Assembly (NCBI RefSeq): GCF_030272615.1
Contig: NC_081410.1
Coordinates: forward strand, 116,819,140-116,883,139
Source: Cryptomeria japonica
Lineage: Eukaryota > Streptophyta > Pinopsida > Cupressales > Cupressaceae
Reading direction: 5' to 3'
Length of the DNA stretch: 64,000 bases
The notes below the pieces were generated by a model, which saw only the letters and a program-made list of their open reading frames with translations, did not search any database and was not told the DNA's origin. Position 1 is the first letter of the stretch. Each line of letters opens with the position of its first letter. Positions 43,613-55,680 of the stretch are shown in pieces. Made by a program: the position numbers and the translations under genes.

Positions 43613-44753
43613 TATTGGGGTTTCATTGATTGGTTTTGGGAGACATCTTGGAAGGCTTCTATTTTGGATCTGAGGTACTGCACATTTTGGAGACATCCTA
43701 GAACATTTTCAACCTCACCATTGCGTTCGGGAGGCCATTTACATAAAAAGAAAGTATAAACTTGACCTATTTTGGTGAAAGTTGAATTTTGGATGTGGCG
43801 AAAGTTGAATTTTGGGTTTGGGGGTCCATAGAAGCCCCCCCCCTGCCAATTATACTCTATTTTTGTAGGTCATGGTAGTTTCCAACAACCACCACTACCC
43901 CGACGGCCTCGCCTCCTGCCAGCCCTCCAACTCTAGGCCCTGGGCCCCACCATCGGCAAACCTCCCGCCAACCCTCTGACCACCGCCACCTCAGCAGCTA
44001 GGCCCACCGCCTACCGCGTCACTGCCTGCCACATCACCTGCAGGCCCAGTCAGCTACCACGTCAGCATTTTCTACATAGTCACCAACACACAGTCAGCGC
44101 CCAGTCAACATTTTTTGAAAATTTTTAGACCCCTCTCCGTTGAGCAGTTTGGATTTTTGGGTCAACTTTGAAAACTCATAACTTGCTTAATTTTGCTCCT
44201 TTTTGGGTGTAATTTTTTTTATTTGGGCTAATGTTTCATGCTCTTCATAGTGGTGTAGTTATTTTATGATTTTGGTGCATGGGTTTTTCATAATTTTTGG
44301 ATTCTCTCAATTGTACATGTCCAATCCTCAATTTTGCAACTTCAAAGGCTTCATTTGAGCTCATACGACCTCCTTTTCAGGTGCCATTTTTTTGAAAGTG
44401 CATATTTTTTTGTTTACTTTCATAATCTATGATTAGTTTTCAAAGATTTTGAGTGGATATTGTACTTTAATATATTGGTTTTTTTTTGCTTATTCAGTAC
44501 TTGTAATTTGCTTGGATATTAGTTTAGATCACTTGCATTATTAGTTTGAGTCTCCTTTGGCCTTATTAAGGTAGTTGTAAAGTTGAAATCAGAATTCCAC
44601 TTTGACATTTTTTGCAAGTGGCCCATTGTACACGCACTAAGTATAAAGTGCCTAATCATCATTTTGGGGGAGGTTCTTTGATTGAGTGAATTTGGGGGGG
44701 ATGTCTTGTGTGATTGTACCTCTCTTTCCTTGTTATCTTTCATTTTTTTTGCA
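43613..44753 (+). other. Copia-C leader between primer site and gag
   Basis: About 1.1 kb without a clear ORF. 43870-44120 is unusually C-rich (CCACCACTACCCCGACGGCC and similar Pro/Ala-coding words), and 44160-44520 is T-rich. Such a long leader is unusual for a copia with short LTRs. Confidence 0.6.
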
Positions 44754-47700
44754 ATGAGTCCTCATAAATTTCCACCTTTAACTCGACATAATTATGCATC
44801 TTGGAAAATTAAAGTATGGAGCAAATTAATGGAAAAAGGTCTCACTCATTACATAGATGGAACAATAGTAGCACCACCTGATCCTAAGGCTGATTCTAAT
44901 GCTCAGCTAGAATGGCTCACTAAGAATTGCATGGCTCTTGGAACTTTGCGTAAGTATGTACCAGATGACCTCATTTTTCACATTGAGAAGTGTACTACAA
45001 TCAAAGAGGCTTGGGATATGTTTCAAAAATTGTATGGTCAAGTTGATGAAATCAGAGGTTACACGATTAACAATGAGCTCGCGAACTTGGATCCCAAGAA
45101 TTTTGATACAATCCAAGATTATGTCACCAAAGAAAATGTGATAAGAGAAAAGCTTAAGGATTGTGGAATTGACAAAAAGGATGCTCAATTGATATTCAAC
45201 TTGTTGGACAAGCTTGCACCAAAATATGCAGCATTTGTTTCAAGCTTGCAAACTCATCATTTGACAGTGGGGAATTCCTACATTATGCCTTCATTTGATG
45301 CTTTCACAGAAATGTTGATATTGGAACAATCTTAGTTGTTGAACATGGGACTTCTCAAGTCTTCAAAGTCCAAGGCTTTGGTGGCTAATCAAGGAAGTCA
45401 AGGGAGTCAAGGAAAAGATTCCAACAAGAAGAAGAAGCAATCTAAGTCAAAGCCACAAGAGGAAAAAGGGCAATCATCCTCTCCATCACAAGGTGCTTTT
45501 TCATCCTCTTCCAAGAAGGGGACTCCACCTAAGAAGGATAAACCAACTTGTGCTTATTGCAAGAAGTATGGTCATGATGAGCATCAATGCAACACCAAGC
45601 AAGTTGATGAGTTGACAAATCTTGTTAAGAAAAATAGCATCAACTTGCCATCCGCCTACACAAAGAAGGATTCATCTCCTTCCTCTTCCTCATAGTTTAA
45701 GGGAAAAGGGCAAGCATTTGTGGCTATAACAGGTTCTTCATAGCAGTGGATACTTGACTTGGATGCCTCTTATCACATGGGTTCTACAAAAGTGTGGTTT
45801 TCTTCATTGGAGCCATCTAAGGCACCTAACATTTACATAGGTGATGATACACAAGTTGAGGTTGAAGGGAAAGGTTCAGTTGACATGGATGATGGAACAT
45901 TTGAGAATGTTCTCTATGTTCCTAACTTGTCTACCAACCTTCTCTCTATCTACCAAATCACTCACTATGGGAATGGGAAAAAGGATGAGTTTACACCTGA
46001 TTCAGTTGTGGTAAAGGAACTTGATGATGATGCATTGGTAGTAGTGGGACAAGTCAATGACAACTCAAGGCTTTATTCATTCTCCCACTTTGTGCCAAGT
46101 TCTCCTTCTAGGGCCTTGCTTACTCATTCAAATTTAGAAAGTAAGGTATGGCATGAGCGGTTTGGTTACCTCAACTACCGCTATCTTCAGCAACTCAGCA
46201 CTAAAGACATGGTCACAGGTCTACCTCAAATCATTTTTTCAGAGGGTGTATGTTCAAGGTGTTCCATGGGCAAGCATCTCGAGGAGAAGTTTGATAAGGG
46301 GAAAGCTTGGAGAGCTTTGGAAGTTCTTCAACTTATTCACAGAAATGTAGCAGGTCCATTTCTAGCACCTTCATTTAGTAAGGCCCGGTATGTCCTCACC
46401 TTCATTAATGACTACTCCCGCTTCACTTGGGTCTAATTTATTATTCATTAGAGTGAAGTATTTGACAAATTTCAGGACTTCAAGACTCATGTGGAGAAGC
46501 AATCCCGGAAAGTGGTCAAGATTCTTCGTATAGATAATGGAAGGGAATATGTGAACAAAAGACTTGAGGATTTTTGTACATTTGAGGGGATTGATCTTCA
46601 ACATTCTGTTGTATACACTCCATAGAAAAATAGAGTTGCAGAGCGCAAGAATAGAACTCTCAAGGAAATGGATAGTTGTATGATACATGCACGTTCTCTT
46701 GATCCCGCCTTTTGGGCAGAGGCTATTAGTTGTTCCACAGACATCCAGAATCAGGTTCCTCACAAATATTTGCAAGGTATTACTCCTTTTGAGGCTTGGG
46801 TTGGTAGGAAACCAATTGTGAGACATTTCAAAGTCTTTGGGTGTTCACCATGGGCTCGCATACTTCCGTAGGAATGCAAGGCATTGGAACCTCAGAGTAG
46901 GCCTTGCATATTTGTTGGATATCTTGAGGGTGTTAAGGCATATAGATTGATGGATCATGAGACACATGAGGTGTTTATTGAGAGGAGTGTTCACTTTGAG
47001 GAAAGCTCTCCTAGCTTAGCCTCTATACCTCCTCCACCTTCCTCCATTTTGGATAGTGATGCTAGTGATTCAGATGATGAGACTCCATCAAATCTGACTC
47101 GCAGGGTTACACCTTCATAGTGTCCACTTGCAGTTGTGAAGCCTCATTCTCCACCTCCACCTAGACCTCGTTGGGCTTGACAGACACTTGAGTCAGCGAG
47201 TTCTCTTGTTGGGGATCCTTCAGATACATGGAGGACTCGATCATAGCATCAAAACCTTCCACATGCATTCATTGCTACCACTTCCAATCCACACATTTCG
47301 GGAAGCATCAGGGGTTCTTGAGTGGGACCAAGCTATGGAGGAAGAGTATAGTTCCTTGATGAGGAACAACACATGGGAGCTAGTCCCTCTTCGTAAGGGG
47401 AGAAAGATGGTTTGATGTAAGTGGATCCATCGGACCAAGTTTGCAGTGGATGGTAGTGTGAATAAGTATAAGGCTTGGCTTGTTGCAAAAGGTTTCTCTC
47501 AGGTTCTAGGTGTTGACTATACTAATACTTTTGCGCCCATAACCAAGATGAACTCCATTTGCTTGACACTTGCTATTTCTGCAGCTCATGGTTGGGTTGT
47601 ACATCAGATGGATGTGAAGAGTGATTTTCTTCATGGGGATCTAGATGAGGATATTTATATGGAGTAGCCACAGGGTTTCATCCAGGATTCTTCCTTGGTT

Positions 47701-48801
47701 TGCAGACTAAGGAAATCTCTCTATGGCCTTAAGCAGGCCCCCAGGGCTTGGTACGCCAAGATGGATTCCTTTCTTCTCTCAGCAGGGTTCACTAGGTGTC
47801 ATTTCAATTCGAATGTCTACATTTTATGATAGGATGACTCTCACTTGATACTTGTGCTCTATGTTGATGATTTGACGATTACAGGGAGCACTGCATCCAT
47901 CATTAGCAGGGTCAAATCTGCTTTGCATGACTGATTTGTTATGACTGATTTGGGTCTTTTGCACTACTTTCTCGGGATAGAGATTTCACAGTCACCTTTT
48001 GGGATTACACTATCGCAGCCCAAGTATGCTCTTGATCTACTTGCACGCTTTCATATAGTTAATTGTAAGCCTGCACCAACTCCCTTTCTTTCAGGAGTCA
48101 ATCTTGAGGCTTGATGTTCTTCTCCACCAGTTGATGCCACATTGTATCATCAGCTTGTGGGTAGTATCATTTACTTGACTCACACCCGCCCTGATATTTA
48201 ATTTGCGGTTGGCATGGTTTCCCACTTCATCCAGGAACCACATGAGCTTCATTTGAAAGTTGCCAAATGCATCCTTCATTACATCCAAGGTACACATCAC
48301 TATGGGATTCTATGCAGCAAGCACAGGACTTCGCTTGGTTGGTTACACAAACTCCGATTGGGCTGGTGATCTTGATGATCATAAGTCTACTTCTAGTTAC
48401 ATCTTTCACCTTGGTTCGGGCCCCATTTGTTGGCAGAGCAGAAGCAGCATGTTATTTCTCTCTCTTCGATTGAGGTTGAGTATCGAGGAGTTGTTAATGC
48501 AACGACTGAGACCATTTGGCTTAGTTTGGGTTCACCACTCCACGACCGACAGTTCTACATTGTGACAATCAGTGTGCTATTGCAATCACGAAGAACCCGC
48601 TCCAACATCATCCAACCAAACACATCAAGATCCATATGCACTATATCCGAGAGCTGATTTAGGAGCAGGTCATTGATTTGCAATATTGTCCTACAATGGA
48701 GCAGGTTGCAAACATATTCACCAAACCTTTCACTGATAGTAAGTTCCAGCAGTTGTGAGCTCTCTTGGGGTTGTGGGATGTCTCATTAGGGGGGCTCAGC
48801 T
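44754..48801 (+). pseudogene. Copia-C gag-pol polyprotein, broken
   Basis: ATG 44754 (MSPHKFPPLTRHNYASWKIK). Gag with a UBN2-like core (ECTTIKEAWDMF-like, LDKLAPKYAAFVSSLQ) and zinc knuckle CAYCKKYGHDEHQC (about 45550). The protease core is changed: LDLDASYHM where DSGAS is expected. Integrase: WHERFGYLNYRYL, CSRCSMGK, RIDNGREY, RVAERKN. Reverse transcriptase: [46 protein letters not shown] and YVDD (about 47865). RNase H: DWAGD-like, QKQHVISLSSIEVEYR, ANIFTKPF. Stops occur throughout, many readable as CAG to TAG. One frameshift lies near 47290-47310 and others after 48300. Confidence 0.93.
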
Positions 48802-49058
48802 GACTTCTCCTTCCTCTCTTATGGGAAGGACTTTTTCCTCTTTAAGGTTTTTTCCTTCTTCTTTGACAGTCTTTTGTACATTCATCTCTCTTTTGGGGGG
48901 GAGTTTTTTCCCAGTGGGTTTTCTCCCTTTCTCTGTTTGTGAAAGATTGCATTGCATAGTTTTGCTTGCATTTGCATATTGTACATGGGTACCTATCATG
49001 GCCTAGTAGCCAAGACCCATCTAGCATTGTTGACTTGAGTCTTCATTCCCCTAAGTTG

Positions 49059-49072
49059 CACTTAAGGGGGAG
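49059..49072 (+). promoter_or_regulatory. polypurine tract of Copia-C
   Basis: ACTTAAGGGGGAG directly before the 3' LTR. Confidence 0.88.
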
Positions 49073-49522
49073 TGTTGGTGTAAATAAATATTCATCATGG
49101 ATATTATTACACTTTACTTAAGTTAACCTAGGTTAATGCATCTCTTTGTAGTTTGGATATGAGACACTTAGGGAAGTGTGCACATAGGGATATATCTTGT
49201 AGGAGAAATTCTACCTTTTGTAGTCTTATCTTGCTGTTACACTCCACATTCAGTGGGTCATCCACCTCTTGTGGAATATTATATTATTTCTCCTACCTAC
49301 CCCTAGTATTTCTTGCCTACCCTTCTTTCTCATTGAGCCACATGTCATGATTGTGTCCTCGTATATCCATATGGCCTTGCCTATATAAGCAGGTTCATAT
49401 TCATTGTATTGGTTAATCCAGTTGATCATTTACATATTGATGAGAATACAGTTTGTTCTTGTCATTCTTTTGTCTCTCTTTTATACTTTTCATTATGCCC
49501 TTGATCTTGGCAAAATCTCAGA
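49073..49522 (+). repeat. 3' LTR of Copia-C
   Basis: 450 bp, about 94% identical to the 5' LTR. TATATAA at 49382-49388. The terminal CA is mutated to GA. Confidence 0.94.
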
Positions 49523-49527
49523 GTAAT
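49523..49527. repeat. right target-site duplication of Copia-C
   Basis: GTAAT, matching 43146-43150. Confidence 0.92.
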
Positions 49528-51791
49528 CTTGATTTTGATTTCTATGAGGATTAAATATATGAAAAAATAAAATAATGCTCAATTTCACTTGAGTTATCAT
49601 AAATATTTTGGTGTGTTGGATCTTATTCATTATGATGTGTTTGGTCCTATAGACGTTCCTTCCATTGGAAAATACACATATCATGTTTCATTTATTGATG
49701 ATTATAGCAGAAGGACATGGGTACATTTTCTAAAGTGTGGATCTAAACTCTTCAATTATTTTATAGAATTTAAAGAAATGGTTGCTTGAAAGAAAATAAA
49801 ATGTTTGAGGGTTGATGATGGTTTTTATGTAATGATTTTAACAGATTATGTAAAAATTGTGGTATTCGTTAAAAAAAGACAACTTCATAGTCTCCATAAT
49901 AGAATGGAGTTGTAGAAAAAATGAATATGACAGTAATGGAGAAGGTTATGACTATGTTGAGTGGTGTTAGTATAGAATATAAGTTCTTGATTGAAGTTGT
50001 TTCCACTACTTGCTACCTAATTAACAAGTCTCCTACATTATCTCATTGATAAAACAACTATAAAGGTCATAAGCCTTCATTGAGACATCTTAGAGCATTT
50101 GATAATGAGGCATATACACATGCATCAAAGGAGAAGTGAACAAAGTTATAAAATGGAAAATGGTAGTGAAATGTATATTTATTGAGTACAATTATGGTGT
50201 GAAAGGACACAAACTTTGGGATTCTATTGCACAAAAGGTAATATATAGTAGAAGCACCATTTTTAGATAAAGTAAGCCTCCTTATATTACCCTGAAGCTA
50301 GAACAAACTTAATAAGAATATATGATTCAATTTCCTTCTACTCTTGAGAAAGTTGAATCAATACCCCTAGATAGACAAGAAGTTGAGGAGAGCTCATCTA
50401 GCTCTTAAATTTGAAAAGAGGAGGAAGAACCTCAAACTCGTCTTGTTTTAAGGTCTACAAGACATAAACAACCACTTGAAAGGTATTCACTTGATGATTA
50501 GAGATGTATTTTTTATTTGAATACTAACATCCAGATGAACCTAAATCTATAGAAGAGGCGTTAGGCATGAATGAAGCAAAATCCTAGAAAATTACTATGG
50601 ATGAAGGAATCATAGCTTTGGAAAAGAACTGTACATGGGATCTTGTACCATTGCTTGAAGGACAAAAACCTATTTGTTGCGAATGGGTGCTAAAGAAAAA
50701 CATTGATTTAGATGGAGGTATTGAAAATTATAAAGGAAGGTTGGCTTTAAAAGGCTACTCTCGGATTGAGGGTATTGATTATGGTGTGATATTTTCTTCT
50801 GATGCAAAAATTACATTCATTAGTATATTTGTTTCTATTACTATTACTTGTGATTTAGAGGTAGAGCAAATGGATAATGTGAAAATTATTTTGGTTTTTG
50901 GTGATTTGAAGGATGATATTTATATTACACAACCAACACACGACGTCGTAAAAGGTAAAAGTAATTTGGTTTATAAATTGAAGAAATATTTGTATGGCTT
51001 CAAGCAGAGTCTTAGGATGTGGTACCAAAAATTTGATACATATAACTTAAGTTTGGGAGTTGATCACTCTAAATCAGATCATGTTTTTATTATAAATCTA
51101 GTGTTGATTGTTTCCTATACATTTCATTATATGTTGATGATATGTTTATTCATTGGTAAAGGGAAAGGTGTGATTTTAGAACTAAAGTCTTAGTTGGCTA
51201 CTAAATTTGAAATTAAAGATCTTGGTGTAGCTAAGTGCATTCTTGGGATGGAAATTAGATGAGATAGAGTGAACAAAAACCTATGGCTAGGCTAGAGTAA
51301 TTATGTGAATTCAATTTTACTGAGCTTTAACATTTAAGATTGTAGACCATTATGTGCTCCCTTTACAGTTGGATTTAAGCTATATACTTCAAATTGTCCT
51401 ACATCCCTATTGGAAATGGAAGAGATGGGTGTCTTACTAGAGTGAATTTGGAAGTTTTAAGTACACTATGATTTGCACTAAACATGACATTTCCCAAACA
51501 TTGAGAATCCTTTCTAGATATATGTATTATCATAGTCGGGTTTATTGAGATTATATTAAAAGAGTCTTTATATATTTGAAGGGTACCTTAGAGTACTCTT
51601 CATGTTATCATGGTAATTTGATAGGAGACAAGATTTACCTTGATATTCATGGTTATGTGGATGCAGACTAGGCAAATGATGTTTATAGGAGGAGATCAAC
51701 CAATGCTTGTGTGTTTACTTTATTTGGTGGTGCAATCCATTGCATGAGTAAGCGATGATTTGTGGTTGCTTTGTCCACAATTGCAGATGAG
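49528..51791 (+). pseudogene. Copia-B, part 2: integrase, reverse transcriptase, start of RNase H
   Basis: Continues the frame broken at 43150. Integrase core: LDLIHYDVFGPIDVPSIGK, YHVSFIDDYSRRTWVHFLK. Reverse transcriptase (50597-51193): CTWDLVPLLEGQKPICCEWV, RLALKGYSRIEGIDYGVIFS, EQMDNVKIILVFGDLKDDIY, YLYGFKQSLRMWYQKF, and a YVDD motif only in a shifted frame (about 51130). After 51193: FEIKDLGVAKCILGMEI and degraded RNase H up to VALSTIADE at 51791, where solo LTR D interrupts it. Many stops and frameshifts; older than Copia-C, which lies inside it. Confidence 0.85.
51787..51791. repeat. left target-site copy of solo LTR D
   Basis: ATGAG here, CTGAG at 54895-54899 (four of five bases match). 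Confidence 0.7.
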
Positions 51792-52157
51792 TGTTTAAAA
51801 CTTGAGTTATTGTGCTATGTTGTCATTGGTATCAACCTATCTTGTGTTGTTATTGATGTCAACCTATCTCATGTTGTAGATGAGTTGTTATGTTGTCATT
51901 AATGTCGCTATGTGTTGTCGATGATACTAGAAGTATGGTCCGATGTTGTTGGGTGGTCTGGTAATGATATTGAGTGAGTATGAGGTATTTTGAGAAGGAT
52001 GGTGTAGTCAAAGGTTCAATATATAGGTAATAGTATTTATGCAGGAAAGATTTTTTAGTGTCTCATTGGAAGAATGTTTTTCATTCCTCTGATATGTGAA
52101 TATTATGGAGTGTAGTTTTGGATATAATGTTTATGATCTATATATACTTATTATCAA

Positions 52158-52162
52158 GTTTA
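52158..52162. repeat. left target-site duplication of the Copia-A family solo LTR
   Basis: GTTTA, repeated exactly at 53690-53694. Confidence 0.93.
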
Positions 52163-53689
52163 TGTTGGCATTATGTGAACCGGTATGAGGACATAATGAT
52201 ATTGTATGTTGTCATCGATGTCAATATGTGATATGAAGAGAGAACCGGCATATGTGAGAACCGGTATATATGCCAAAGTGAAGCGGTATATTTGTTCAAG
52301 GTGAACCAACATGTCAAGGTGAACCGGCATTTAGTTATGGGAACCGGCACATGGAAGCATTGTATGACTACCGGTTGGTAGGTAGTTTCCACTTCAGGAT
52401 TTCTGGTTGGAGTACCTCAAGCCTGTGTGACTCAATCGGTGATATTTGTGTGATGAGTTAGCAGTATAACAAAGAATAGATCGTGTTGCCACGTTAGCCT
52501 TGTGCACGTGAAGGATCTTGCATGAAGGAGACTATCCCTATCTACCTTGGGAATGTGCGAAGTTTGTAAACAGTGAAAACGCGTGATAGATTATCAGCTG
52601 CCATGAAATAGGTGGATAATGAACGATGGAGAATGTCTTGAAATTTATTCAAGATCTGTTGCATTTAATGCAGTATGTTCAACAGTCAGGATTGAACTGT
52701 TTGAATTGCTTAATCTAACAGGTTTAGGGTTTAGGGTTTATGCTTCCGACCTATCTATTTCCTATAAGGTCAATGTTGTGTTTCTTTCTAAAGTTGTTGG
52801 CAAAAGTTGTGTGTGTGTATCCAAGAGAAAGGATACGCATTTCTTGCCAGACCAGAGGAGAGAAGTGATACCTGCAGAGTGTAAGTGCAGAAGGTGAAGA
52901 GGAGCTTAAGCGGATCTGCATTGGCATTGAGTGCTATCATCAGATCATTGTTATACATGTTGATCTTTAACCACTTCAACAGTTGTGAAATCCCTTAACA
53001 AGGTAGCCTTAACCGGCTTGCTGTAAATCCTTTAACAGGGTAACTAGAAGCTACTGAGTTAATTAAATCCTTTAGCTATTGAGTTCTTGAAATCCTCTAA
53101 CAAGGTTTAACCCTTAACCGGGTATTCTAGCCAACCCTTAACCGGGTGATCCCTAACAGGATCAGTTCCTAGCAAAACCTATTGTAATGTCTCTAATCGG
53201 ACAAGGCTGCTAATAGAGCGGACTTCCAAAGAGTTCAAAAACAAGCTTGTGGGTATTAATCCCTACCGTGGTTTTTCCCAGTTGGGTTTCCACGTGAAAA
53301 ATATGTGTGTCATGTGTGATGCTCTTATCTTGTGATACTTTGTTATTGTCTGTCAAGCATGTGATGGTTCTGTGTTTTATGCCTGTCAATAAAACATGTT
53401 GAACTAGCTGATTATTATGTTTCGATGATAGATTATCTGTTCATGCATAAGGGTGAAATGGTAGTGTAGTTTTGAGTTGAGTGGAAAGCTAAGCAATTAA
53501 CCGGTTAATGCTTGTCTCAGTCACTCTTGGCTTTACTGATTGCACTCTATTTCAAACTGGTATCACTGTTTACCAGTCATTTGAAGTGTCTGTTGTCAAA
53601 CCGGTTTAGGACTGTGTTTTGTCTGTACTAATTCACCCCCCCCCCTCTTAGTACCGGTTTGGTACTATTCATTCATCATTGAGTTATCA
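52163..53689 (+). mobile_element. solo LTR of the Copia-A family (1527 bp)
   Basis: Starts TGTTGGCATTATGTGAACC and ends GAGTTATCA, the same termini as the LTR at 4720-6163 in the opposite orientation. It holds the same TTAACCGG/CCGGTT words, the telomere-like GGTTTAGGGTTTAGGGTTTA (52721-52740), CCTATAAGG near 52760, and a C10 run before CTTAGTACCGG. Exact 5-bp duplications GTTTA flank it. It is inserted in solo LTR D. Confidence 0.96.
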
Positions 53690-54894
53690 GTTTACAGGTT
53701 CTCTATTTCTCAGATTGGTGAAGTTAGTTATTGTTGTTTCTAGCAATGGTTGTATGCCAAAACTAGTTTGAAGAATGCTTGTCAATTCTCTAATATATGG
53801 ATTCAAGTGTTGCAGCATTAAGGACATGTTTATTTAGTTTGTGCATTTTTCCAGTTCAATTTTCTAGTGATGGTTCGACTTGAAAGGGAATTTATGATGT
53901 TCTAAGTTCAATACTATCAGTTGGTTTGGGTTTTGATTGAGTGGATCATGTTGTTTTGCTCCAAATATGCTTTGGTGGTTGAGTTTTAATGTTGATATGG
54001 GTCTCACCATGGCGTGTGTTGATCCACATCAAGTTGTGTGTATCGGATAATATTTTGGGACCAACTGGTTGGCATGCTACATTGTTTACTTACACATTTC
54101 AATTAGTGTCAACTTTGGAGGATGTATTAGTGTGTGTAGTTCTTTGAAATCAGTTGGAAAGGTTCTGTTATGATGTGTTTGAGTCCTCTCTATCTCCTAG
54201 AGTGGACCGTATTTGATGTTATAGGTCCAAATGGCCCAATTTGTGTAATATTGTATATTCTATCTATGGTCGACCTAGTTTAGGGTTTCATTGAATTATC
54301 TTGTATATATATGAGTGTGGATGTTTGAGTTGAGTTTGGGATGAATGTAAATTGATGTGGAGTAGATGTGACTGATGCACAAGCATATTTCATATTGAAA
54401 AAGTGCGAAAGATGGTTGAGATAGTGCTTGTGATTAGATATGTTTGCCATGATATTGGTCGCTTGACACAGTGGTTCAAGGATAGTTTCATGATCAAGAG
54501 ATCTTATTCATTTTAGTTCATTTGTTCCTTTGCACCTACCAAAAGAAGGTGTGTTCCTTTTGGCAATTTGTGCACTTTTGTATCTTTCCCTAAGGTTGTG
54601 CACCTTAGTCTTGCAAGCCCTTTCAAGGGCAATGAGCTCCTTGGCCTTGAGCCTAAACATTGTAATCATTTATTGATATTGTGAGTGTGATTCTCACCAC
54701 GGCTTTTTCTTGTTCAAGGTTTTCCCCATAAATCTAGTGTTCATGTGTTTGTTGTGTTGTGTGCTTTCACGTTTCATAATTGGAGTGATAAGATAATTGT
54801 TGTTTAAAGTTTAATAGCTCAAAAGTGAAGTTTTTTGAGGTTTGGATTGATTCACCACCCCCCCCCCCCTCTCAATCCTATGGTGTGTTCAACA

Positions 54895-55229
54895 CTGAGT
54901 ATATGGCAGCTACTCATTCTTGTATAAAAGCCATTTTGTTGAAGAAACTATGTTCAAATATTAGAATAAAGCAAGGTGTAGTGATAGTTTATTATGATAG
55001 TCAAAGTGTGATCTACCAAGCTAAAAACTCAACATTTTATGCCAAAACCAAGCACATTGGTGTTCAATATAATTTTGTTAGAGATACAGTTGATGATGCT
55101 GGGGTGAAACTAGTTAAGGTAGAGACTTTAATGAATTTTGTAGGTTCTTTAACTAAGGCTATGATCATAGATAAGCACCGATGGTGTTCAAATTATATGG
55201 GCCTCTCAACCCTAGCAATTAAAACATGA
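54895..55229 (+). pseudogene. Copia-B, part 3: end of RNase H
   Basis: An open frame continuing the RNase H interrupted at 51791: EYMAATHSCIKAILLKKLCS, VIVYYDSQSVIYQAKN, KTKHIGVQYNFVRD, then NFVGSLTKAM and the C-terminal WCSNYMGLSTL. It is the best preserved part of Copia-B. The stop at 55227 is followed by 50 bp and the 3' LTR. Confidence 0.88.
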
Positions 55230-55270
55230 TGGTGGTACCCCTCCCATTGCTCTTGCAAGGTGTTCAATAA

Positions 55271-55280
55271 GTGGGAGGTT
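55271..55280 (+). promoter_or_regulatory. polypurine tract of Copia-B
   Basis: GTGGGAGGTT directly before the LTR start TGTTAGTAAAATTGTG. Slightly degraded. Confidence 0.7.
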
Positions 55281-55680
55281 TGTTAGTAAAATTGTGTCTC
55301 AACCTTGTATTGATAAAAGGTTAATATTGATAAATGAGCATTGGGGGTTGCAAGGGGGTACCCCCCTTGTGAGGTCTAGGATGCACACCACTATGAGGGC
55401 TTGGCAACAATACCCCCAAAAGCCACTTTTTATGTATAATTTATCATTGTAAATATTTGCCATTTATCATTAGTTCATAGATCTAGTGGTGGATATTTTG
55501 TATGATTTTATTGTCTTAGAAGGCAACCCTATTTTATGAAGTAATTTAATTACGATTGTGTTTTGTGATTTATTGCAAGGGTCTAGTAGATGTTGAGTTG
55601 CCTCTAGATCTCCATTGGTCATACTCCTTGAGAAGGTTGCTCTGCAAGTATATTGTAAATTGTTGTTAAATCACTATGTT
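55281..55680 (+). repeat. 3' LTR of Copia-B (right end uncertain)
   Basis: Starts TGTTAGTAAAATTGTGTC. It contains the palindromic AAGGGGGTACCCCCC (55352-55366) and pairs with the inverted copy at 41606-42016. Similarity ends near 55675, but no CA end is obvious there, so the LTR may run on. Confidence 0.78.

Larger units (their letters stand above)
43151..49522 (+). mobile_element. Copia-C: complete Ty1/copia retrotransposon nested in Copia-B
   Basis: Two LTRs of exactly 450 bp (43151-43600 and 49073-49522), primer site 43601-43612, gag-pol 44754-48801, polypurine tract 49059-49072, and GTAAT duplications outside. The insertion falls in the integrase part of Copia-B, whose coding sequence continues directly across it. 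The LTRs differ at about 26 of 450 sites by eye. The right LTR ends CTCAGA rather than CTAACA, so its terminal CA has been lost by mutation. The gag-pol frame has many stops and at least one frameshift, so the copy is dead. Confidence 0.96.
51792..54894 (+). mobile_element. solo LTR of family D, itself split by a Copia-A solo LTR
   Basis: Starts TGTTTAAAACTTGAG and ends GGTGTGTTCAACA. Removing the inner insertion leaves about 1.57 kb. TATATATA near 54303; close to the end CACCACGGCTTTTTCTTG and a C12 run before CTCAATCC, as in copia LTRs. Joining the flanks rejoins the RNase H frame of Copia-B (STIADE...EYMAATHS), so this is a precise insertion with only one LTR left, the result expected from recombination between two LTRs. 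Confidence 0.85.

Noticed and set aside
52619-52897. 92-codon ORF
   Set aside because: It lies inside the Copia-A family solo LTR and is not conserved as an ORF in the LTR at 4720-6163.
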